A stretch of DNA of 64,000 nt, taken from Macrothele yani (lineage: Eukaryota; Arthropoda; Arachnida; Araneae; Macrothelidae). Every line of letters starts with the position of its first letter. Position 1 is the stretch's first letter. The notes below the pieces were generated by a model. It did no database searches. It was not told the DNA's origin and saw only the letters and a program-made list of their open reading frames with translations. Position numbers and translations under genes: made by a program. Location of the stretch: the NCBI GenBank assembly GCA_039090855.1, contig CM077011.1, positions 17,485,001 to 17,549,000 of the forward strand. Direction: 5' to 3'. This document shows positions 55,471 through 64,000 of this stretch, one piece after another.

Positions 55471-56532
55471 CTTTGAATTGTATATTGCAATCGACTAACA
55501 TGGGTAAACGTGGTGATCTGAGAGACTTTGATTGTGGAAGCATTGTCGGGGCAAGAGAGATGGGTCACTTTATCGCCGAAGTGGTAAAAACAATAGGTTT
55601 CCTGAGGGCAACCGTATCAAGGGTTTACCGCGAGTATAAAATCAATGGATTTACCACCTCCTAGAGAGATAGCGATGGACGATCCTTCACCAATAATGAC
55701 TAAGGTCGACGTAGCTTATCAAGGCTCGTACAGACCGACTACTTGGCAACGGCGGCGGAAATCACATTCAGGTTAAATGTGAGGCCAAAGCAGCATCATT
55801 GAACGGTAGTGCCAGGCTACATACTCTGGGGTACGGGAGTCGACTCACTACTCGTGGTCCACTATTGACTGCTCCTAATCGGAAACTATGACTTGCCCGG
55901 TGTCGGAAACATTAAAAATGTACATCTGTACAGTGGCGCCGTATCGTGTGTTCCCATGAATCCCATTTCCAGCTGTACCAAGGTGACAGGAAGGTGCGGG
56001 TGTGGCATCGATAGCATGAGTCGGACCAGGTCGGCTGTATTCAAGCCGGTGGTGGCTATGCAATGGTTGGGGTAGCCATTGCATATTGGGTCCCTTACTG
56101 CGTCTGGAGAGGTCCTTAAACACTAACCGCTACCAGCATGTGCTGTATGATTACCTACATGTTTTCGTGGCCTTGGCGCATTCTGTAGCCGATGGTCTGT
56201 TTCAGAAGACCAATGATCCGCCACGCGAAGGCCCAACTACCCAGGCACAGCTCCAGGCTCACTCATATGAGTCTAGATTCATCCGGTTACCCCCAGTAGT
56301 TTCCCGATTTAAACCCTGTGCAAGCATTCTCGTATGTCGCGAAACGGAACATCAAATCCATGGTTCGTCGATCGACGTCTCAGGAGGAGATGTGAACAAT
56401 GCTGCAGCAGGCATGGCTGGCATTACCTTCGGAAACTCTCCGGAATTTTTAGAGTCGACGCCTCGGCGAATACAGGCTGTTCTTCGCGCTAGAGGAGAGC
56501 TAAGTAGGTATCTCTTATGTTTTGTCCATTGA
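55471..56532 (+). pseudogene. Tc1-like transposase, heavily broken
   Basis: The start at 55499 reads MGKRGDLRDFDCGSIVGARE, typical of Tc1 N-termini, then FLRATVSRVYREYK (helix-turn-helix) and a stop at 55662. Later fragments in different frames include ATAAEITFRLNV (about 55750) and PRRIQAVLRARGELSRYLL (56460-56520), the usual C-terminus. Catalytic blocks are not clearly readable. No inverted ends were found. Confidence 0.78.
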
Positions 56533-56539
56533 GTGTATA

Positions 56540-58250
56540 TACTACTGTACATACACACATAATTTTAAACGACTTTTCCTTTTAAACCATCTCAATAACA
56601 AAAAACTTTAAGTCTTCGCTAATTCCAATATTAATGAAAATCAAATTACAAGAGAGAACTACAGTTTTGTTTTGTCTATGAAACATCGCGAAACTGTTAT
56701 TCGTTATAAGTCATTATTCAGATTTCTGCTGCTCAATACAATACATTGAATGCAGAAAATCGAAAACGATACGGCACAATTTGCTCTAAAAGTTAGACTC
56801 ATAGTATTTCCCGCTAAAATTCCGAGAATAGATCTCTGTACAAAAACGGAGAAAGGTTCATTATTTGCTTTGAGGTTCCCAGAGCATAGGACTCTGTTGT
56901 AGCAAACCGAGACCAATCTCCTATCGAAAGTACAGAATCTTAGGGAGCATTAAGGCAAGATGACCAGTTCCTATTCTGAGGAAAGAAGAAAAAATGCGCG
57001 TCATCAATTTATTGGGAGGAATTCTAACCCCGGTACAAAAGCGCGAATGATTGCTCATCGCACCATTTGGCAGAAGTTTCATTAACGCCATCAATAGAAA
57101 ATGAAGTTTCTTCTTCTGGTTGAAACAGTCTGAATGAAAAACCTTAATACGTTACGCCTCTAGTTTGAAGTTCCGAACTCCCATCGATGCTTTCCATGAT
57201 TACTTAGAGACCAACGTAGATCATTTATGTTCATGTATTTTATCGTAAAACACAAAGAAAGCTGCTCAATGGTGAAATTAAAGCTCACAGCATTTGTAAT
57301 TAGCTTAGTTCGCGCAATAATTCGTGTTGAATTATTTCCCCGTAACAAACTTGGTTTCATTTGAGAATTACTACACATGCTAGTTTAATATTCTGAAGGA
57401 AATGATTTTTGATTTTTTCCAACTAGTTCTGTCTTTTCGTTTTATTTCTTTCTAAACTAATAGCAGCTATGAAACTAAGAAGCAAATACACGCCGTAGGG
57501 AAGAAATGTGCCTCAAAACCAATAATAGAAAAACAATTTCTTCGGAGGAGAAACCAACGTATTTGAAACAGGAAAGAGCACCATCACACAAAGTTTCTCT
57601 CCAAATACTCCGCAACAAATATAAGAGGGCATGAAGCTTACCGTATCATCACTGCACAACTAGAACAAGAAGATGTTTGTGGAAAGCGAAACAATCAAAA
57701 ACTCACAGAAAATGACGGAAACAAGTGAAATTGAAAAAGGCTTCTCGAAAAGCCTTTTAAGTGTGTTAGGCAAACAAGAATATAAGTTCTAAAAGGGAGA
57801 AAAGTCTGTCGGATTTGTTCTCGGCAACTGTTCTTTATGAACGTTCTTTATGAATCTAGCGCTCTTTACAGAAATATCCTAATTTGAATATTTGATCTGG
57901 CATTTGCCTTCACAAGTCATGAAGGAGCAAATAAGGGAATCAAAGTAACAATCGAAAAAATAAGAACGAGATTGAAATTTTTAATATACTGACGATTGTT
58001 TACTGATGCGATCTGGAAATCAGTTTTTTCACTTTGTTTTCAGAAAAGATGGGCCAATTATATGACAATTTCTAAAATGTAGAAATCTTTAAAGACAATT
58101 TGTTCATCCTTTATTAAAATAATGGGAAACTAGATCGATGTAAGCGACATTCACACGTATCACTAAGCTCTTTGAGATTCAGAGTTTAGATCCTCAAAGA
58201 AAGATCATCTATGCCAGATTAAACTTTAAAAACAGATGACGCCAAATTTT
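56540..58250. other. no recognised gene
   Basis: A+T-rich. An ACGCCTCTAG core at 57154 recalls family C but with no clear unit around it. Nothing else is supported. Confidence 0.35.
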
Positions 58251-58711
58251 ACTTGTTGTTGATGTATCAAACGCCTCAATTTACAGCGATCTTGGCGCAC
58301 AATTCGAGCTTCACTGACCTTAATCGCACATCTCACACAAAATGCTTCGTACTTCAAACTCATTACCATTTTTTTGGTTACACCGACATTCCTGAATCGG
58401 TTCCGCCCATGATTGCCTTGGCATTTCTGTACGTTTCTTTCCTTCCACTCGGGCTGAATAAATTCTAAACAGTCGTCACTCTTTCTTCAACATGGCCAAA
58501 CCACCTCAGAATCTAAAATATCTCAGACTTACTAACAGAATTTCGCTTCACCTTACATACCTGCAATACACCTTCGTTCCTATCATGATCACAACGTTCC
58601 TTTCCACAAACCCTCGTAAGCAATGCAACTCTCCAGTTCATAAACGACTCCTATCTTTTATCTGCAGTAGCTAGGTTTCAATCCGTAAATCAGAGTAGGA
58701 AACATTACACT

Positions 58712-58994
58712 ACCGCCCAGGTGGCGCAGTAGTCTGAGATGTGTGCTACTCTGATTAGAGCCACTGTGCATTTCCCCAATTCCGAGCCACTGTGTCCTAA
58801 TCGCCGCCCCGGTGGCGCAGTAGTCTGAAATGTGTCGTACTCTGATTAGAGACACTGTGCATTTCCCTAGTTTAGAGACACTGTATCCTAATTACACTGC
58901 CGCCCCTGTGGCGCAGTAGTCTGAGATGCGTCCTACTCTGATTAGAGCCACTGTACATTTCCTCAATTTAGAGTCAGTGTATCCTAATTACACT
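58712..58994 (+). repeat. three tandem SINE-head units
   Basis: Units of 90-97 bases starting at 58712, 58802 and 58898. Each begins (G)CCGCCC-GTGGCGCAGTAGTCTGA and continues ACTCTGATTAGAGCCACTGT and TGTATCCTAATTACACT. They carry box A-like sequence without box B, and lead straight into the full SINE at 58995. Confidence 0.82.
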
Positions 58995-59203
58995 GCCGCC
59001 AAGGTGGCGCGTGATGGGTTTTCGCCATTCGTCGGAGATGTGTCCTGTTTCGAATCCCGGTGAGGCATGGATGTGGTGTTTGTCTAACGTTGCTGGCTCT
59101 CTCCGTTCCCTGGAACCAGTGGCTCTAAATTGGGGATGGGCGACTTCTCAGAGCTCAATGAGTTGCTCACTTTAGTCGTTACAACCCGAATCCAAACAAA
59201 ATG
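58995..59203 (+). mobile_element. tRNA-derived SINE, full copy
   Basis: GCCGCCAAGGTGGCGCGTGA, box B TGTTTCGAATCCCGG, CTCTCTCCGTTCCCTGGAAC, GAGTTGCTCACTTTAGTCGT, and a short A-rich end. Sits in the LINE remnant. Confidence 0.82.
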
Positions 59204-59455
59204 CCATTCAGAATCCTTTCAAGAACCCATCAGTCATAAAATCCCTCTAAGGCAGCTACGAGTTTTAAAGATCCATTCACTCACCTACTAATTTCACAAT
59301 TTTATTAATTTTCTCTGTCAAGCATGCTTTTAAAATATACAAATTCATTCACCACTTTTAAATCTGTACCATTTAGATTGATCCCGCATTTTATTTGTAT
59401 GATCTTGCACTTTGTTACTTTTTTTGACAACTTCTCACTCAGAAACTTTAACACT

Positions 59456-59529
59456 TGATTCGAACCCTGTTCCTTCTCGGACGAATCGTCGTAAGCCAGC
59501 GCTTATACCACTGCACCACCAGGCGACCA
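59456..59529 (-). mobile_element. SINE head fragment
   Basis: In reverse GGTCGCCTGGTGGTGCAGTG, GTATAAGCGCTGGCTTACGA and GGGTTCGAATC: head to box B only. Confidence 0.7.
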
Positions 59530-60655
59530 AATGGGAATGTCACACATGAACTTTCAACTTGGTTCTTATTGGATACTTGGACAAATAGTGAGAGTATCAA
59601 CAAAACTGTTGCCTTAATGGAATATAAAAAAGCAGTTGTAAGTAGGTGATGTAGAAAAAGCTGACAGCGAGTGTTTGATATGTGGCTGACAGCAGTTTGT
59701 CAACATCCAAGCTCACCTGATGACAGCTAGAACTGAACGGGACGTTAGCCGTGCAACTAAGTTTCAAATAACAAAGGATTTGAACTCCAGCAGTGCTCAA
59801 CGTTAATCTAAGCTCGATGCGCTGTACACTGCAGTGCATCTGTGTTAAAGAGAAATTAAAAACTTTGGTATAACATTTAAGCTTTTTAACAACTCATCTA
59901 GTTAAAATAAAGCTATGAATCCCGCCTTGATATGTGCAGTGTGTCAAGAGTCTTTGAGTACTACTATTTCCTGTGAAGGCCTCGCCGTGGCAGCACATTA
60001 GTCGACAAAGCCAAATGTCTGATTTCATGATGTGGAGAACGCACAGTACGTGTTGTAGTTTAAAGAAACAAAATCGGTCACTGTAGTTCAGCTTAGAATT
60101 CGCCGTAAATATGACAAAAAAACTACCCGGACGTCAATGTTAGTGTTAAGGATATTGTGTATATGCGTCCGATGCCCAATAGCGTTGTTGGTTTGAGAAC
60201 CCGTATTTCCAAAGCGGACGAGGCAATGCCATGCAAGAATCGGATTGCCGCTGGGATATGTGCCTTGTTACCGAAGAAGCGCATATCGATCACATGTAAA
60301 ACAACGTTCTACACTCTAGGATATTATATGTACTTCAATTTCAAATATAAAATTCTTACTTATCTTATGGGTTCTAAATTTTTCAATTTGTTATGGAAGC
60401 TCATAATAACTCTGCAGACCTGTATGTACCCCCTTTGTGAAATTAATGCTCGCGCTAATTCTTGTAGTTTTGAAGGTTAAAAGCGGTCGTAGAAATAGTT
60501 AGGTAAGTGCTCTAAACCTTGCACTCAGTGAAAATTAACACTGTACAATAGAAACGCTTAGTCATTCATAGCTCTAACCAAAGCAAAAACATTTTCCTAA
60601 TCGGTTATTAGGAGGAGAATATGTTGACTCAACAAGTAAACATACATGGTGATGA
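59530..60655. other. no recognised gene
   Basis: Short frames only; no motif or repeat recognised. Confidence 0.35.
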
Positions 60656-60662
60656 CAATGAA

Positions 60663-62210
60663 CACTCATGTCCAAAAATTAAGGATCAACGAAAAAAGGT
60701 TAAATTTCGGCCTCGCAAATCGTGGATTAGCTGTAAAAACACTGACGTTATTGAAACACGTAAGATATGTGAGAATACGTGGTCACACGAAAATTGTTAG
60801 GAATCACGTGACAGTGTACCGACGATGGGCGATAAAAACTGAAGCGTGAGTGGGAAGAAGTCGTTTATTTTTTATGTGTTGAAGTGTGGATCTGCCTTTT
60901 TTTTATTGCGGCGACTTGTAGTACATCTAAAAGACCTCATCTGGATTATTTTACCCGAGGTCGAATTGTTGGTAAACTGGAAGAAGGGAAGACAACAAGA
61001 GATGTATCGAAAGAGTTCGGATTTGCCCTGAGCGTCACCTTTCTGGAAACAATGTTTTGAACATTGAATAGCTACCAGAAGGTTCAGTAGTGATCGAACA
61101 CGAAAACTAATCAATCACAAGATCGTTTTCTTGTTGTAACGGCTAAAAGATCTTGCTGAATAACTGCTGGTAAGTTAGCAAAACAGCTGGAATCAAGCAC
61201 GGATACCAAAATATAGGCATCAGACTGTGTTAAGACGTTTGGATCGTTTCAGATTGTATGCTTGAAAACCTGCAGAGTGTGTTCTATTGATTCCAGCACG
61301 CAAAACAACTCACTATCGATGGTGTCGTGAGCACTCAGTATGGAGTGAAGAACAATGGGCCAGTGTTTTGTTCATAGAAGAAATCCAATTTTGCTTACCG
61401 TCTGACTCTATGCGGCAATATATCCGGAGAGAAACCCGCACTGCTTATTCAGCCAGAAACATCGTACAAATTGACTATTACAGGGTTAGTGGAAAAGTGG
61501 TCTGATCTGGGATTGTTATCAGTGGGCGTACAGTGATCCCCGTGTTAGAGAAAGGGTCAATAAATGCCCAGTGTTATCGGGAGGAGGTTATTTTAAAACA
61601 TGTAAGGCTGTTTCGTAGTCTTGTAGGAAATTGTTTCGTTTTTACGGATGATAACGTCCGTCCTCTTCCATCATCATCTGTTGATGAACTGTTGGAGAGC
61701 GAGGTTATCAACTGAATGCAGTGGCCTGCGTATTCCCCCGACCTGAATCCAATTGAAAATGTTTGGGACGCTCTAGAGAGCCGTGTTGCTAATCACGATC
61801 CCTCACCTGGCACCAAAAAAGGAATAAAACTTTGTGATTGCGCTGAAAGAAGAATGGAGGAAATCCTCTCTGGCGGTCTATTGGACAATTTTCGTGAAAA
61901 GCATGTCCCACCGGTGTCAATCATGCATTGTGGTCAAGTGTGGACACATAACATTAAATTGATCCATGAAAAGTTATTAATTTGTTTCTATCAATTTTAG
62001 TTATTGTGAACCAATGTCAGAAAAAAATGGTATGTTTTGTTATTTTATCAATTATCTCTATTAATAAACACTAATTCATGCTTATTTATCTGTGTGTACA
62101 TGTCATATTCAGCTCTGTTTACTCCGTGTTAAAATATTTTCACCCATATCCTGTTGGAATAAAATAATGCTAGGAAAATATAATTGATTCTTAATTTTGA
62201 GACATGAGTG
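60663..62210 (+). mobile_element. Tc1-like element with clear inverted ends
   Basis: Ends CACTCATGTCCAAAAATTAA-GGATCAA (from 60663) and, reversed from 62210, CACTCATGTCTCAAAATTAA-GAATCAA agree at nearly every base. The right end is followed by TA (62211-62212); the left has AA, probably a mutated TA. Length 1.55 kb is normal for Tc1. Confidence 0.87.
60930..61990 (+). pseudogene. Tc1-like transposase, broken
   Basis: Pieces in order: GRIVGKLEEGRTTRDVSKEF (helix-turn-helix, about 60955), KTTHYRWCREHSVWSEEQWA (61300), first catalytic site VLFIEEIQFCLPSD where the family's Asp is Glu, second Asp in FVFTDDNVRP (61640), and the last acidic residue in MQWPAYSPDLNPIENVWDAL (61720). At least three stops or frameshifts are present. 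The C-terminal part after 61800 is diverged. Not active; it differs in sequence from the other Tc1 copies here. Confidence 0.83.
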
Positions 62211-62370
62211 TACAATATGTGCACGAAAAACTTTGGATGTGGTATCTTCATATACAGCGTAAAATGAATGTTTGCAATGAAATTTTTGCATGCAAAGACA
62301 TAATTTCCTTAATGAAATTCGGAAAATAGATGAATAAACGACAGAGCAAAATCCCTAATCTAAGAATTTA

Positions 62371-62585
62371 TTTCTGTTTCACTCTTTTAAGACAACCGTG
62401 AGCAAATCTAAGGTCTGTAAGATGTCGCTCAACACAAATTGAGGATCACTGGTTTCAGGGAAGAGTGAGATACATAGTGCATAAGGACAAACATACCACC
62501 CACGCTTTATCCGGGACTTGAATGCAGACACTCTAAAACAAATGATCAGAAGCTAGCGCTTATATAACTACGCCAACCAGGGCGG
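62371..62585 (-). mobile_element. tRNA-derived SINE, diverged copy
   Basis: In reverse CCGCCCTGGTTGGCGTAGTT, AGCGCTAGCTTCTGATCATT, a damaged box B, and the TTGAGCGACATC...GCTCACGGTTGTC end. Confidence 0.72.
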
Positions 62586-62589
62586 AATA

Positions 62590-64000
62590 ATGTAAAAATA
62601 TCTTTGTACTTACGAAAAAATATCTTTTATGCAATCGAAGAAGGGGACTTTCACAAAAGTACATAATTTGTGTATATCTTATAATTCTATGGTCCTTACA
62701 GATAAGTGTCTTTTTTGTCCCACTCGGATTTTAACCAAGCTTGTCACAAATGTTCATCATCTCCAATGATGGACACATGTAAAATACCTCGTAGGAAATC
62801 CAAAAGGTTAAGGTGATAAAAGGCGCTGACGTTTTCGCATGAAAATAACAAACGCATGAAATTTGACTTCAACATTTTATTGAAAAATTGAGTGAAATTA
62901 AATACAAATATGAAAATTAACAACGGAATTTTCAAAGCAGAATATATATGTGCAATCAGCTCATTTGAAAAAACTAATATAAGTGAAATTATTAATACTA
63001 CAGGTGTTTAATTCGGATTTGAAATAATATTCTAGTGGTGCTACGTAAGAAGATAGAAAGTGTAGTTATGAAAAAGCGTTCTTGATAAAATTTCGGAATC
63101 TATGAGCCCCTAAATTAGAAGAAAGGAAATAGCTGTAATGTTGAGAAATTGTTTCGCTGCCAAATAGTTGCGTTTCGATCCGTTATAATTTTATTAGTAA
63201 TAAACAGAACAAATCACTGGTATAATCTGAAGAATCGTTTATCCAAAGGCCGAATAAAACCAGTACGACGTTTAGGGATGAAATACCTTTCAATAGTATT
63301 GCGTTGAGGGATTGTTCTATGAGTAATTATCTTATCTTTTTTGGAAAGCCATAAATCAGCCAGAAGAATGATATCTTCGTTCATTGACTGCCAGAATACT
63401 TTTACTTCATTTAATCACTGGATATTACAAATATTCTTGAAGCTATCATCAACGAATTTTTTATATCATCTCATCATCATCCTTATTTCTTTGTTTGTCA
63501 TCAATAGTAATCATCTTATAATCTAAAAATTTAAATCATAATTTAATGATGCTGATAAGTGTAGCGCTTTCATCATTGATCAATTTTCTGGACTCTCTCT
63601 CTCTCTCTCTGTAACATATTGAATTTCCGACGAAATACTTTACATGTGTCAGTTCATTCGTGATAACGAGCATTTGTGCCAAGTAATTAATGAACAGGAA
63701 TTGTACACCAATTGCACTCAAAACAGTATAACTATACTAGTGATCCGAATTTCTTGGCGTAGAATAGAAAACAAAGTTTCCAAGCCTTCGCACATCAACC
63801 AGATGGCTTTTTTAAGGAAGGTAGACCGCAAACTGCAAACTGAATAATTGAACACTTCAATAATTTGAACGCGGTGACTTGACTAGGCAATAAATGAATA
63901 GATGCAAATGTGATTATTCATTCGAAGAAACTAGGAGGTATGTTAGTTGGGCGCCCGGTATCGTTGGAGAAAACGTAGCATTATTTGACGAACTGGTTCC
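62590..64000. other. no recognised gene; MITE-like arm and CT run
   Basis: A (CT)n microsatellite at about 63593-63612. One arm of the MITE-like repeat (GGCGTAGAATAGAAAACAAA-GTTTCCAAGC) at 63754-63784, as at 24753 and, inverted, 44830. No coding is supported. Confidence 0.5.

Larger units (their letters stand above)
58255..59440 (-). pseudogene. C-terminal remnant of another LINE, split by SINEs
   Basis: On minus, 59440-59290 reads like INLNGTDLKVVNEFVYF, the stretch after the RT active site in many LINEs (N-G-x-L-x-V-V-x-EF-YL). After the SINE cluster, 58510-58480 reads as L(R)WFGHVEE, the RWFGHV motif of LINE C-termini. In between are many stops. The clade is not certain; it is not the RTE described above. 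Confidence 0.5.

Overview
This window looks like a piece of a large, A+T-rich, repeat-laden animal genome, most likely an arthropod. The evidence is spliced host exons with GT-AG borders, RTE-type LINEs, many Tc1 and mariner transposons, tRNA-derived SINEs and several satellites. There are no bacterial-style operons. The species cannot be fixed from the sequence.

The only host gene I can support is on the minus strand: two consecutive internal exons (45371-45766 and 14301-14434) of an MGAT4-type N-acetylglucosaminyltransferase, which adds the beta-1,4 branch to N-glycans in the Golgi. They join in frame across an intron of about 31 kb. The first exons would lie beyond the right edge and the catalytic exons beyond the left edge, so nearly everything else here is intron filled with mobile DNA.

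Layout. 0-5 kb: decayed Mutator-type transposase, then an RTE LINE (-). 6-8 kb: degenerate repeats. 8-11 kb: near-full-length RTE LINE (+). 12-14 kb: array of ~153-bp units carrying CTCF-like motifs (family C). 14-17 kb: short tandem repeats and a SINE with perfect target duplication. 17.7-19.4 kb: mariner cut by an RTE 3' fragment. 21.8-23.8 kb: element with long inverted arms. 24 kb: second family C copy. 25-26 kb: Tc1. 26.5-27.3 kb: inverted pair of tRNA-like repeats. 28.7-31.2 kb: Tc1 element whose transposase N-terminus is amplified into ~12 tandem copies. 32.5-34.9 kb: two more Tc1 copies (-). 34.9-36.6 kb: 146-bp repeats. 36.7-42.0 kb: foldback element with arms made of ~135-bp repeats, broken by a Tx1/L1-like LINE and itself inserted in a 65-bp satellite that continues to 44.2 kb. 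46.2-47.1 kb: 48-bp minisatellite. 48.0-49.4 kb: third family C copy. 50.3-51.5 kb: mariner. 52.7-55.4 kb: old RTE (-) holding an internal minisatellite and a nested mariner, which holds a SINE head. 55.5-56.5 kb: Tc1. 58.3-59.4 kb: LINE remnant broken by tandem SINE heads. 60.7-62.2 kb: Tc1 with clear inverted ends.

Two themes recur. Satellites have arisen inside transposon coding sequence (Tc1 N-terminus, RTE C-terminal region). Elements are nested, which gives relative ages. The most intriguing unexplained item is family C: three separate copies keep the same order and spacing of units, each with a site resembling the core CTCF motif.
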